A stretch of 64,000 bases of DNA, taken from NCBI GenBank assembly GCA_963760735.1, contig CAVXEB010000007.1:729594-793593 (forward strand), read 5' to 3'. The notes beneath the pieces were generated by a model. It did not search any database, was not told the origin of the DNA, and worked only from the letters and a program-made list of their open reading frames with translations. The DNA is from CF-46 sp963760735 (GTDB lineage Bacteria; Chloroflexota; Limnocylindria; Limnocylindrales; CSP1-4). Below, one piece after another: positions 18,230-26,808 of this stretch. Position numbers and translations under genes: made by a program. Every line of letters starts with the position of its first letter. Position 1 is the stretch's first letter.

Positions 18230-19087
18230 ATGCCACGCCTCCAGCGGAAGTCGTTCGCGAGACCGGACCGGGTGCGCGCGCTCGGCTCCGGGCGAATCGA
18301 GACTGTCGACCTCGACGAGACGGTCGTCGGCCGGGTCACGTTGCCGCCGGGCTGGCGATGGGCGACTGACGTCCAGCCCGTCGTCGGCACGTCGAGCTGC
18401 GAAGTCCGCCACGTCTCGTTTGCGATCAGCGGACGACTCCACGTCCTGATGGACGACGGCACCGAGATGGACATCGACGCCGGCGACGTCCACGAGATCC
18501 CGCCCGGCCACGATGCGTGGGTCGTCGGCGACGAACCATACCTGGCGGTCGAGTGGGCCAACTCCGGCCGGTACGGCGAGGCGCCCGACGCGTCGGGCGA
18601 GCGGGTGCTCGCGACCATCCTGTTCACCGATATCGTCGACTCGACGGCCGTGCTCGGCCGGGTCGGCGACGCGGCCTGGCGGACGCTGATCGTCGAGCAC
18701 AACGCGCGCCTCCGGCGGCAGCTCGACGCGCACCGCGGCCGCGAGGTCACGACGACGGGCGACGGGATCCTGGCGATCTTCGACTCGCCGGCGCGGGCCG
18801 TTCGCTGCGCGGCGGCGATCGACCCGGCCGTCGAGGACCTCGGGCTGCGCGTCCGGGCGGGTGCGCACACCGGCGAGGTCGAGATCGTCGCCGGCAGTCC
18901 GCGCGGATTTGCCGTCCATGCGGCCGCACGCATCGCGGCCCTGGCGGGCGCCGGCGAGGTGCTGGTCTCCGCGACGACCCGCGATCTGCTCGAGGGATCC
19001 GACCTGGCGTTCGACGACCGGGGCGATCACGATCTGAGGGGGATCCCCGGTCGACGCCACCTGTTCGCCTTGGTCCGTCCGAGCTGA
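18230..19087 (+). CDS. Cupin domain-adenylate/guanylate cyclase fusion protein
   Basis: About 285 residues. The N-terminal half is a small cupin barrel (RVTLPPGWRWATDVQPVVG, HVSFAISGRLHVLMDDGTEMDI, GDVHEIPPGHDAWVVGDEPY) and the C-terminal half is a class III nucleotide cyclase domain. The two metal-binding Asp residues are present in ATILFTDIVDSTAVLG (near 130) and VTTTGDGILAIF (near 175), and VRAGAHTGEV follows. Cupin-cyclase fusions probably sense a small ligand through the cupin part. The ATG at 18230 begins the conserved part; longer in-frame upstream sequence is low complexity and overlaps the hairpin. No cAMP effector is adjacent. Confidence 0.85.
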   Translation: MPRLQRKSFARPDRVRALGSGRIETVDLDETVVGRVTLPPGWRWATDVQPVVGTSSCEVRHVSFAISGRLHVLMDDGTEMDIDAGDVHEIPPGHDAWVVGDEPYLAVEWANSGRYGEAPDASGERVLATILFTDIVDSTAVLGRVGDAAWRTLIVEHNARLRRQLDAHRGREVTTTGDGILAIFDSPARAVRCAAAIDPAVEDLGLRVRAGAHTGEVEIVAGSPRGFAVHAAARIAALAGAGEVLVSATTRDLLEGSDLAFDDRGDHDLRGIPGRRHLFALVRPS

Positions 19088-19278
19088 CCGGCTAACCCGC
19101 GCCGAGCACTCGTGCGCTCGACGCCTGATCCGTCGGCTGAGAGCCGTCGAACCTCCAGTATCGAGCTGAGACGGGCCCTTCGATCGTCAGGCCAGGCGCC
19201 CGACGCTTCGCCAGGCGGCCCGGAGTCGCCCCGAGCACTGCATCGAGCGCCCGGTGCAAGACCGCCGGCGACCGTGGA

Positions 19279-20115
19279 TCAGCGATTCCGATCCGACCGG
19301 ACGAACAGGTACGTGCCGACGATCGTGAAGACCAGGAAGAAGCCCACGGTCACGGCGAGGTCGAGCCAGGCCGGGTAGAGGACCGTGAACGCCGCCTCGG
19401 GCTTGCCGGCATAGAAGATGTTCCGGGCGAGGTCGATGCTGTAGGTCATCGGCATCAGCTTCGCCAGCAGACCCAGGATCCCCGACGAGCTGGCGACCGG
19501 GATCAGGGCGCCCGACAGGAAGATCTGCGGGAAGATCAGGAGCGCCACCCCGGCACCGGCCGTCTTCGGATCGTGGACGAAGCCGATGAAGAAGACGCCC
19601 AGTGCGCCCCCGGCGAGGGCGAGGATCGGGGCGAGGGCGATGACCCGGAGCAGGTCGCCGAAGTTCATCGGGATCTGCATGACGAAGACCATCGCGATGA
19701 TCCCCACCAGGGCCATCAGCGACGCGATGCCGCTGCCGATGATCTTGCCGAGCAGGACGCTGTAGCGCGAGATCGGCGCGACGAAGAGCTCCGCGGTGAA
19801 GTCGTTCTCGCGCTCCTCGACCAGGTTCGTGACCCCGGTGATCGTGCCCTGGTACATCGTGTTCGCGATCATTCCGATCAACATGAACGGGAGGTACGCG
19901 TAGGGCAGGGCGCCGCTCAGGTTCTGGGAGATGCTCCCACCGAGGATCCCGATGAAGATCACCGGGAAGATCACGGTGAAGGCGATCGACAGAGGGCTCT
20001 TGACGGCCCGAAGCACTTCGCGCCAGGCGATCGCGAACGTCGCGTTGACCTCGCGGGCGACGCGGCTCGTGATGCCGGTCCGGGTGACGGTCGTCGGGGC
20101 GGTCGTGGCAGTCAT
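19279..20115 (-). CDS. ABC-2 type transporter permease
   Basis: A 278-residue integral membrane protein with about six membrane segments. A cytoplasmic N-terminal helix (NATFAIAWREVLRAVKSPLSIAF) is followed by the ABC-2 pattern YQGTITGVTNLVEERENDFTAELFVAPISRYSVLLGKII. It is the permease partner of the ATP-binding protein immediately upstream, with ATGA overlap. The pair forms a DrrAB/NatAB-like exporter; the substrate is unknown. About 190 bases of sequence without features separate its stop from the cupin-cyclase gene. Confidence 0.9.
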   Translation of the reverse strand: MTATTAPTTVTRTGITSRVAREVNATFAIAWREVLRAVKSPLSIAFTVIFPVIFIGILGGSISQNLSGALPYAYLPFMLIGMIANTMYQGTITGVTNLVEERENDFTAELFVAPISRYSVLLGKIIGSGIASLMALVGIIAMVFVMQIPMNFGDLLRVIALAPILALAGGALGVFFIGFVHDPKTAGAGVALLIFPQIFLSGALIPVASSSGILGLLAKLMPMTYSIDLARNIFYAGKPEAAFTVLYPAWLDLAVTVGFFLVFTIVGTYLFVRSDRNR

Positions 20116-21083
20116 GCGGCGGCCTCCTCGGCGGCCGAAGCCGCCTCGGTCGAGCGGAGGAGCTCGACATACGCCTCCTCGAGGCTGGGTTCGTGGACCC
20201 GGAGGACGCTCAGCGGCGTCGCGATCCGGGCGATGATCGACTGGGCGGTGGCGTCGTCGTAGGCGATCCGGACCAGGCCGTCGTCCGCGACGGTCGACCG
20301 GAGCCCGAGACCCGCGAGCTCCGCGAGGAGCGCAGGCCTGTCGGCGGCGTCCATCTCGATGGCGCGCTCGAGGAGCGCGACCTTCATCTCGTCGGGCGTC
20401 CCGATCATTGCAATGCGGCCGTGGTCGATCACGCAGACGCGATCGGCCTCCTCGGCTTCCTCGAGGTAATGGGTCGTCAGGAAGATCGTCGTGCCGTCGG
20501 TGTTCCGGACGCTCCGCAGGTACTGCCAGAGCGAGTGGCGGCTCACCGGATCGAGGCCGGAGGTCGGCTCGTCGAGGAACAGGACCGACGGGCGGTGCAT
20601 GAGGCTCCGGATGATCTCGAGCTTGCGCTTCATCCCGCCCGAGTACGTCTTCAGCGGGCGGAACACCTCGTCGCCCAGGCCGACGACGTCGGCGAGCTCG
20701 CGGATCCGCTCGCGGTAGTCGCTCGGCATCGTCCGGAAGAACGGCCGGTAGCCATACAGGCCGTAGAGCGCGACGTGCATCCGGATGTTCTCCTCGCCCG
20801 ACAGGTGGAGATCGAGGCTCGGGTTCTGGAAGATGATCCCGATGCTCCGGCGGACGGCCGTCGCGTCGCGGTCGAGGTCGTGGCCGGCAATCCGGACCTC
20901 GCCCGCGGTCTTCGCGAGCGTGGTCGTGAGGATCGAGATCGTCGTCGTCTTGCCGGCGCCATTCGGTCCGAGGAACGCGAACAGCTCGCCCGGTCGGACG
21001 TCGAAGCTGATGTCGTCGACGGCAGGGCGGGCCGACTTCTTGTAGCGCTTGACCAGGTGGTCGACCTGGATGATGCGGTCCAT
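20112..21083 (-). CDS. ABC transporter ATP-binding protein (ABC-2 exporter type)
   Basis: A 323-residue ATPase: Walker A LGPNGAGKTTTISIL near residue 41, Q-loop IIFQNPSLDLHLSGEENI, signature YSGGMKRKLEIIRSL near 148, Walker B VLFLDEPTSGLDP and switch His in FLTTHYLEEAEEADRV. A C-terminal regulatory extension of about 90 residues (PALLAELAGLGLRSTVADDGLVRI) is typical of DrrA-type exporters. Its stop overlaps the permease start. The gene stands divergent from hcp across a 277-base spacer holding a TTGACA at 21292-21297 with no clear -10 partner. Confidence 0.93.
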   Translation of the reverse strand: MDRIIQVDHLVKRYKKSARPAVDDISFDVRPGELFAFLGPNGAGKTTTISILTTTLAKTAGEVRIAGHDLDRDATAVRRSIGIIFQNPSLDLHLSGEENIRMHVALYGLYGYRPFFRTMPSDYRERIRELADVVGLGDEVFRPLKTYSGGMKRKLEIIRSLMHRPSVLFLDEPTSGLDPVSRHSLWQYLRSVRNTDGTTIFLTTHYLEEAEEADRVCVIDHGRIAMIGTPDEMKVALLERAIEMDAADRPALLAELAGLGLRSTVADDGLVRIAYDDATAQSIIARIATPLSVLRVHEPSLEEAYVELLRSTEAASAAEEAAA

Positions 21084-21360
21084 GAGGGCTCCTGTGGACG
21101 CGGCTGGTTCGTGGTCAGGGCCGGATCATCGCCGCGGATTGTGAACCAGGCGTGGACGGCGAGTGGCGATCCTGGCAACGCGTCGCGGTCACACGTGCGG
21201 GTCGGTGGGCCACGAGGTCATTGCTGCACAGTCTGTCCATCCCATGCGGCCGGTCCGTGTTCGAGGGCACGCCGGCACGGCCGGGATGCGGTTGACACGC
21301 GTCGCCGACGGGTCGACCGTGTGACGATCCGCCAACGCAACCCACGGGGAGGAGGGCGTC

Positions 21361-21840
21361 ATGGCCGCCGACATCTTCACCAGGATCGGCACGATCAAGG
21401 GCGAGTCGCTGGATGCGAAACACAGGGACGAGATCGAGGTCCTCTCCTGGTCATGGGGGGTGAGCCAGAGCGGCTCGATGGCCCATGGCGGAGGCGGCGG
21501 TGAAGGCAAGGCGAACTTCAACGACTTCAACTTCACCCATCACATCGACAAGGCGTCGCCGCTGCTGCTCAAGGCGTGCGCGACGGGCGAGCACATCAAG
21601 GACGCCACGATCACGGTCCGGAAGGCCGGCAAGGGCCAGCAGGAGTACCTGATCATCAAGATGACCGACGTCATCGTCACGAGCGTCTCGCTCGCGGAGG
21701 GCACCGGCGACCTGACGAGCGAGAACGTCTCGATCGCGTTCGCCAAGGTCGATTTCGAGTACAAGCCGCAGAAGGCCGATGGCTCGCTCGACGTCGGACT
21801 CCACTTCAAGTACGACCTCAAGGCGAACAAGGAAGGCTAG
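21361..21840 (+). CDS. Hcp-family (type VI secretion tube-like) protein, orphan
   Basis: A 159-residue protein starting MAADIFTRIGTIKGESLDAKHRDEIEVLSWSWGVSQSG, the standard Hcp beta-barrel opening, and continuing FNFTHHIDKASPLLLKACATGEHIKDATITVRKAGKGQQEYLIIKMTDVIVTSV. Hcp forms hexameric rings that stack into the T6SS inner tube, but single Hcp-like genes without other T6SS genes are widespread in Gram-positive-type and Chloroflexota genomes and their role there is unclear. No VgrG, TssB/C or ClpV is in this window. GGGGAGGAGG lies 5 bases before the ATG. It is convergent with the DUF1269-like gene. Confidence 0.88.
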   Translation: MAADIFTRIGTIKGESLDAKHRDEIEVLSWSWGVSQSGSMAHGGGGGEGKANFNDFNFTHHIDKASPLLLKACATGEHIKDATITVRKAGKGQQEYLIIKMTDVIVTSVSLAEGTGDLTSENVSIAFAKVDFEYKPQKADGSLDVGLHFKYDLKANKEG

Positions 21841-21915
21841 GCCGCCCTCCGAGCATGCCGAACGGGCGACGCTCGTTGCATCGCCCGTTCCGGGCAGCGG
21901 TGGACGAGGGCCGCG

Positions 21916-22533
21916 TCAGGCGACCGGCGCCTCGGCCTGAGCCGACTTGGCCGCGTCGTTCACGGCCGCTGCCGTCTCGTCGTCGACCGGGACCGTCTTG
22001 ACCTCGGCCGCATCCGGGATCGTCTGCTTCACGGCGTCGATCGCCGTGATCGCCACGACGGCGACGATGCCCGACGTGCCGGGAGTGATGACGTCGGCGA
22101 GCTCGTTCGCCACGTCGGACTTCGTCTTGATGTTGCCGGCCTTGCCTGCCGCTGCTCCGACGATGCCGCCGAGCGCGGCACCGGCCAGGATCGACGGCGG
22201 GAAGATGATCGCGAGGGCTGCACCGGCGACCGCTCCCCACGCAAAGCCCGTGCGCGTGTGGTGGTCGGTCATCTTCCGGACCGAGATCTTGCCCTGGTAG
22301 TCGGAGTCGACGACGAGGACGCCCTCGATGTCGATGGCGCGCTTCGCTTCGGCGTCGCGGAGTGCCTCGTAGGCGGCGCCTGCAGCGTCCATGTCGGCGA
22401 ACCGGGCCACGAGCAGGGCCTGGTTGCCCTGGACGGCGATCCCGCCTTCGGCAACGGTATTGCCGTATTGATCCTGAACGGCACCCGCCGCACCGACCAC
22501 CGGCTCCTCGGTCGGCTTCGTCTCATCGGGCAT
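21916..22533 (-). CDS. DUF1269-like membrane-associated stress protein
   Basis: A 205-residue protein. An acidic N-terminus (PDETKPTEEPVVGAAG) precedes an alpha/beta domain (ALLVARFADMDAAGAAYEALRDAE, VLVVDSDYQGKISVRKM), then a Gly/Ala-rich membrane hairpin (GFAWGAVAGAALAIIFPPSILAGAALGGIVGAAAGKAG), then a second alpha/beta portion. This is the DUF1269/DUF1269-like architecture; the family has no proven function. The ATG at 22533 has GGAGG 7 bases upstream; the longer frame upstream is low complexity. It is the last gene of a minus-strand group with the Ala/Val repeat protein and DUF6325. Confidence 0.75.
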   Translation of the reverse strand: MPDETKPTEEPVVGAAGAVQDQYGNTVAEGGIAVQGNQALLVARFADMDAAGAAYEALRDAEAKRAIDIEGVLVVDSDYQGKISVRKMTDHHTRTGFAWGAVAGAALAIIFPPSILAGAALGGIVGAAAGKAGNIKTKSDVANELADVITPGTSGIVAVVAITAIDAVKQTIPDAAEVKTVPVDDETAAAVNDAAKSAQAEAPVA

Positions 22534-22660
22534 GGTGAATCCTCCAGCTGCGTCCCGGTCTGCGAGCCCCGGGTTCCCCCGCGCACCCTTTGTCGGCGCG
22601 ATCGGTCCGTCTGACTCTACGCGTATCCGGGAGATTCCTCTCGCGGGGGTCTCTCGGCGC

Positions 22661-22873
22661 CTAGAAGCGGCGGCGACCCGGCGTGACAACGGCTCCCACG
22701 ACGGCCGCCTTGGCGACCGGCGATGGGCCGGGCGACACGGCGGCGCCGACGACGGCGGCCTTGGCGACGGGCGACGGGCCGGGGCCCGACACGGCGGCCC
22801 CGACGACGGCGGCCTTGGCAACGGGCGCGCCGACGACACCGACGCGGCCGACGCGAGATGGTCTGAGCGGCAT
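22661..22873 (-). CDS. Small Ala/Val-rich protein with three tandem repeats
   Basis: A 70-residue protein: a basic start MPLRPSRVGRVGVVGA then three copies of PVAKAAVVGA(A/V)V(S/T) joined by SGPGPS or SPGPS, ending TPGRRRF. Its ATG lies just after the DUF6325 stop, with TAGGAG at good spacing inside that stop region, so translation is supported. The repeats are hydrophobic and could insert in the membrane or form a flexible wall-spanning string. The N-terminus resembles the SHOCT protein at 29761-30087, which also follows a DUF6325 gene, although the SHOCT motif is absent here. Confidence 0.6.
   Translation of the reverse strand: MPLRPSRVGRVGVVGAPVAKAAVVGAAVSGPGPSPVAKAAVVGAAVSPGPSPVAKAAVVGAVVTPGRRRF
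22684..22832 (-). repeat. In-frame tandem repeat, 3 units
   Basis: Three imperfect DNA units of about 42-48 bases sharing ACGACGGC(G/C)GCCTTGGC on the plus strand encode the repeated PVAKAAVVGA segment. All units keep the reading frame, consistent with coding-level expansion. Confidence 0.65.
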
Positions 22874-22874
22874 G

Positions 22875-23333
22875 TCAGGCTCCTACGGTTTCGAGGGCTT
22901 CGTCCGCCTCGACGGCGGCGATGATGGCCTGGATCGGGATCCGGCCGTTGGCGATCAGCTGGCCGCCGGCCCGGCGAACCGCCGACGCGAACGGCGCGGC
23001 CCAGAGGTTCTCGAAGATCAGGACGCCGGCCACGCTGCCCGGGTCCATCGCCGCCGCGAGGTTCGCGACGTCTTCCTCGGCCAGGGTCTCGGCGAGCTGC
23101 TCCTCGAGCTGGGTCAGGTCACCCAGCTCGTCGAAGTCGGAGAGCTCGTGCGCCTCGACGCTCCCGTCCTCGTCCTTGACGAGGATGAGGACGTCCATGA
23201 CACGGATCGTGCCCGATTCATGCAGTCGGATGAGCTCATCAGCGATCTCGCCCTGGAAGTTCTGGGCGCCTGCCGGGAACTCCACGACCAGGTAGTCGAC
23301 CGGACCGAGCCGGTCGAGCGCTTCATCATTCAT
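22875..23333 (-). CDS. DUF6325 family protein (copy 1)
   Basis: A 152-residue acidic soluble protein: LGPVDYLVVEFPAGAQNFQGEIADEL, RVMDVLILVKDEDGSVEAHELSDFDE, and FENLWAAPFASAVRRAGGQLIANGRIPIQAIIAAVE. It is clearly paralogous to the protein at 29266-29733 over its whole length. The DUF6325 family often lies next to SHOCT-domain proteins; its function is unknown. GAAGGAGAG precedes the ATG. It is followed two bases later by the Ala/Val repeat protein and preceded by the holin-phosphatase fusion, all on the minus strand. Confidence 0.8.
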   Translation of the reverse strand: MNDEALDRLGPVDYLVVEFPAGAQNFQGEIADELIRLHESGTIRVMDVLILVKDEDGSVEAHELSDFDELGDLTQLEEQLAETLAEEDVANLAAAMDPGSVAGVLIFENLWAAPFASAVRRAGGQLIANGRIPIQAIIAAVEADEALETVGA

Positions 23334-23368
23334 GACTCTCCTTCGCGCGCCTCAAGTGGATGGATCCG

Positions 23369-25510
23369 TCACGCTTCCGCCGCGACGGTCTGGGGAGCCG
23401 CGGCCGACGCCGGCGCGGCAGGAGCGGGAGCCGGCTTGCCGAGCTCGATCCCGATGGATGCGAGCCAGCGCCGGATGTTCCGATAGATCGCCGGTGCCCC
23501 GAGCGGGACCGGCTCGTCCAGCTCCCATTCGACCGGATGGAGGATGAACGGCTGGGTCTGGAAGCCGCCGAGCCCGCCGTGCGACCCGATCAGCTCCTCG
23601 AACGCTGCCACCTCGCCCAGCTCCGGGTCGTACTGGCTGAGCAGGAGCAGGTCCGGCGCATGGGTCATGGCGTCCTCTCGCTTCAGGCTCATGATCGTGT
23701 GCTCGCCGAAGAGCGTCGTCGGGTCCTCTCCCTCGACCCGGTCCTCGTCGAGGTAGCGGACGCCGCGCGGGCCGATCACGACGGCTCCGTGCTCGGATGA
23801 GCGGACCATCAACAGGCCGACACCCGGATGCTGCGAGAGGGTCTCGACGAGCTTCGGGTGGAGGTCCTCGAGCTCCTCGATCGTCAGGCGATGATCGTGA
23901 CCGGTGAACCAGACGAGCCCGAGGTTGCCCGACCCGACGACGGCGATCGTCGACTCGTCGGCCGGGGGCGGGATCTCCTCTTCGTCGAGGTCGACGACGC
24001 CATCCGTCGTCTGGTTCGCGAGCGCCGCCCGGGTGATCGCCGGACCGACGCCCTTGCTGCGGGTGATCTCGGAGAGCATCGAGTTCACGAAGGTCGATCC
24101 CTCGCCGGCGGTCTTCGGCTGGACGAGGGTCGCGCGACCGCTCATCAGGTCGCGGACGACCTCCCCGAGGCTCTTCCCGTAGCGCTGCTTGAACGTCGCG
24201 CCCAGGCTCTGGCCGTGGTCGGAGAGGATCACGAATTTGTACGGTCGCGGCGCATCCTCGGCCGCGTGGAAGATGGTCCCGATCGCCTGGTCGACACCGT
24301 CGAGCGCCTGGAACGACTCGACCCGTTCGGGCCCGCAGTGGTGGGCGAGCTCGTCGTAGTCGGTGAAGTCGGCGTAGATGACGTTCGCGCCGCGATACAT
24401 CTCCTCGATGATCAGGGACGTGTTCACGTCGCGGAGGAGAACGTTGCTCGCGGCACGCATCCCCGCGTACTTCATACCTCGGTGCATCTGCGGGGTGATC
24501 CCGGACCGGACCGTCCGCCGGGCCTGGAATCGCTCCTTGGCGAACTCGGCGACGAACATCGTGAACGAGCGGAGATAGCCGGTCGGGCTGAAGAAGAAGC
24601 CGAGGAAGGCCTTGCTGTCGCCGATGCCCTGCGACTCGTCCTTGATCGCCCCGGTCGTGACATAGGCCCGGGTCGCGTCACCGGTCATGAGGTTGCAGAT
24701 GCTGGCGCCGTCGTTGGAGAGCAGACCCTCCCCGTTCGAGAGCCGCCGGATGATCTCTGCGGCGTCGTCGGGATTGCTCGAGACCATGAGCTTCTTGCGA
24801 TCGCGTTCGTACCAACGGAACGCGGGGATCCCGTCGTTGTTCCCGTGCAGGATTCCGGCCTGGCTGGCCGACGTCATCGAAGGGAGGATGGCCTCCCAGC
24901 GGGAGAGCTTGTGGGTGTGGTTGCGGACCCAGGCGCCCATCGTGTTCACCGAGCCGGCCCGAATGCGGGCCGCGAGGATCGGATGCGCCAGACCGTCGAT
25001 CTGGACGATCACGAGGCCCGGCTTGTCGGTCTTCGCCGCCGCTTGATTGGCCATGAGGTTGGAGACGAGAAGCCCGAAATAGGATCCGCCGCGATCCACG
25101 CCGAGAATTGAGGTCAGGGCCGTGTTCACCCCCGCGTAGACGAAGGATGCGATCAGCGCCGGAACGAATCCGGTGACCTCGACACCGTTTGCGAGTGGGG
25201 CGATGACCAGGAACGTCACGACCTGGAGGACGAGGACGAGGATCCCCAGGAGCACGAGGGACACCGATGCCACGAGTGTGAGCAGCACCGGCCGGACCGC
25301 GGCGTTGAACAGCGCCATCAGGATCACGGCGACCGCCGCGTCCCGCAGCCGTCCGATCGAGACACCCGGGACGATCACCGCCGTCAGCCAGAACGAGAAC
25401 GTCGCGACCAGGAGGGTGATGACCATCCGCTTGAGCAGGGCGCGCCGCCCGCCCCGCCACTCCCACAGGATGCGGAACTGGGTCTTGTAGAAGTTGAGGA
25501 TCCTGCTCAT
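23369..25510 (-). CDS. Phage holin-like membrane domain fused to an alkaline phosphatase-superfamily domain
   Basis: About 713 residues. Residues 1-155 hold four membrane segments of the Phage_holin_4_2/DUF-type membrane family (MVITLLVATFSFWLTAVIVPGVSIGRLRDAAVAVILMALFNAAVRP). The rest is an alkaline phosphatase/nucleotide pyrophosphatase-type domain: metal Asp in LVIVQIDGLAHP near 168, nucleophile region LPSMTSASQAGIL, IYADFTDYDELAHHCGP, VILSDHGQS near 428 and the final His in GSHGGLGGFQ. All metal ligands of the superfamily seem present, so hydrolase activity is plausible; the substrate is unknown. The membrane part should place the enzyme at the membrane. ATG at 25510 is used; a GTG four codons earlier is possible. 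Confidence 0.85.
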   Translation of the reverse strand: MSRILNFYKTQFRILWEWRGGRRALLKRMVITLLVATFSFWLTAVIVPGVSIGRLRDAAVAVILMALFNAAVRPVLLTLVASVSLVLLGILVLVLQVVTFLVIAPLANGVEVTGFVPALIASFVYAGVNTALTSILGVDRGGSYFGLLVSNLMANQAAAKTDKPGLVIVQIDGLAHPILAARIRAGSVNTMGAWVRNHTHKLSRWEAILPSMTSASQAGILHGNNDGIPAFRWYERDRKKLMVSSNPDDAAEIIRRLSNGEGLLSNDGASICNLMTGDATRAYVTTGAIKDESQGIGDSKAFLGFFFSPTGYLRSFTMFVAEFAKERFQARRTVRSGITPQMHRGMKYAGMRAASNVLLRDVNTSLIIEEMYRGANVIYADFTDYDELAHHCGPERVESFQALDGVDQAIGTIFHAAEDAPRPYKFVILSDHGQSLGATFKQRYGKSLGEVVRDLMSGRATLVQPKTAGEGSTFVNSMLSEITRSKGVGPAITRAALANQTTDGVVDLDEEEIPPPADESTIAVVGSGNLGLVWFTGHDHRLTIEELEDLHPKLVETLSQHPGVGLLMVRSSEHGAVVIGPRGVRYLDEDRVEGEDPTTLFGEHTIMSLKREDAMTHAPDLLLLSQYDPELGEVAAFEELIGSHGGLGGFQTQPFILHPVEWELDEPVPLGAPAIYRNIRRWLASIGIELGKPAPAPAAPASAAAPQTVAAEA

Positions 25511-25631
25511 TCGCACCGACACTAGGTGGCGCCGTTCACGGCGGTCATCGTCCGATCTGGGTGATGCAGTGCTGATCCTGCGAGCCCGTGACCCGTGATG
25601 ACAAGGTGGCCCACGCCCGCGCGTCCACGAC

Positions 25632-26153
25632 TCAGGGCTCGTCCGGCCTCGTCGCCGCTGACCCGGGTCCGAGCCGGTCGAGCCGATCGAGCCGTTCGAT
25701 CACGGCATCCAGGCGAGCCTCGAGGTTCGTCCACCGCGCGTCGTCCGCCTTGTTCTCGCGCGCCGACCGAGTGGCCTGGCGGGCCTCGATGAATGCCGAG
25801 GCGATCAAGGCGGTCAGGACGCTCAGGGAGGCGATTGCGAGCAGCATGACCGCTCCGCCGATGAGGCGGCCGGCCGGGTCGGCCGGCGTGACGTCGCCGT
25901 AGCCGACGGTCGTGACGGTCTGGAGGGTGTACCAGACCGCGTCCGCGAGCCGGGCGTACTCCTTGCGGTCCACCAGCCAGATGGCGACGGCGCCGATCAG
26001 GACAGCCAGGAGGTTGGCCCCGACGATCACGACGATCGCATTCCGGCCCGACGCCGGATCGTCGAGGAACCGATTCCACGCGCGGCCCAAGGGCATCCGG
26101 CGCTTGCCGGTGCCGGCGCCTTCGACCGGAGTGGGTGGCCCGGGCTGGCTCAT
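25632..26153 (-). CDS. Two-TM potassium channel protein
   Basis: A 173-residue protein with two membrane segments flanking a pore loop. The selectivity filter TVTTVGYGDVTPAD is near residue 82, TM1 is IVVIVGANLLAVLIGAVAIWLV and TM2 LIGGAVMLLAIASLSVLTALIASAFI. A short charged C-terminal coiled coil (LEARLDAVIERLDRLDRL) can drive tetramer assembly. There is no RCK regulatory domain, unlike many prokaryotic K+ channels. GGAGGG lies about 8 bases before the ATG at 26153. Confidence 0.9.
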   Translation of the reverse strand: MSQPGPPTPVEGAGTGKRRMPLGRAWNRFLDDPASGRNAIVVIVGANLLAVLIGAVAIWLVDRKEYARLADAVWYTLQTVTTVGYGDVTPADPAGRLIGGAVMLLAIASLSVLTALIASAFIEARQATRSARENKADDARWTNLEARLDAVIERLDRLDRLGPGSAATRPDEP

Positions 26154-26250
26154 GGTTCGATCCCTCCATTGCGGCGGCGACCGGCCGATCCGGTTCCCAT
26201 CGTGGCATCTCGCGGTAGGCCTCATCGCCCGATCCGGGTCAGGAGCTCAT

Positions 26251-26808
26251 TCAGTCCCAGAGATCCACCTGCGGCAGCCCCACCGCGCCGAGTGTGTCGT
26301 TGAGCTCGGCGACGTGGTAGACGTCGTGGCTGAAGACCCGCTGGATGACCGAGCCCCGGGTATGGACCCAGCTCTCGTCCCACTCGGGACGCCGCAGCTC
26401 CTCGGCAAGCATGTCCAGGGTCCATCGATCCAGGACGCCGTCGACGATCCGGAACGTCGAGTCCAGCGCCTCGACGAGATCGCCCGCGCCGAGGACATGC
26501 TCCAGGTCGTCGTCGCCGGGGCAGTCGTACCCGGCGTTCGTGAACCTGGTGGTCTCAGCGCCCGGCTCCCCGGCGAAGTCGCACAGCCAGAACACGCGCT
26601 GGCAGGCGGTGTGGCCGACCGTGGCCCACATCGGCCACCGCTGCGGCGACGGCCGGATCGCCAGCTGCTCGTCCGTCATGGCGGCGACGATGTCGCGAAG
26701 GCGCCGTTGGTACTCGGGCCACTTGCTGTATGCCGGGCGAATGGTGGACGTACTCATGGACCCGGCGCCGCCAATTCGCTCGAGCTCGTCGGGGGTGGGC
26801 GCGGTCAT
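26251..26808 (-). CDS. DinB-family protein
   Basis: A 185-residue helical-bundle protein: YQRRLRDIVAAMTDEQLAIRPSPQRWPMWATVGHTACQRVFWL, then WVHTRGSVIQRVFSHDVYHVAELNDTLGAVGLPQVDLWD. The His of VGHTA and the DVYHVAE pair are the metal-ligand positions of DinB/YfiT-type proteins. These are often thiol-dependent or metal-dependent small-molecule enzymes; the specific role is unknown. The ATG at 26808 overlaps the cupin stop (ATGA), favouring it over an internal ATG at 26757. Confidence 0.8.
   Translation of the reverse strand: MTAPTPDELERIGGAGSMSTSTIRPAYSKWPEYQRRLRDIVAAMTDEQLAIRPSPQRWPMWATVGHTACQRVFWLCDFAGEPGAETTRFTNAGYDCPGDDDLEHVLGAGDLVEALDSTFRIVDGVLDRWTLDMLAEELRRPEWDESWVHTRGSVIQRVFSHDVYHVAELNDTLGAVGLPQVDLWD

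Noticed and set aside
22684..22832. Tandem repeats considered as a CRISPR array
   Set aside because: Units are contiguous, GC-rich and in frame with a coding gene, with no unique spacers and no cas genes nearby.
22534..22839. N-terminal extension of the DUF1269-like frame
   Set aside because: It is low-complexity Pro/Arg sequence antisense-frame to the repeat protein; GGAGG before ATG 22533 fixes the start.
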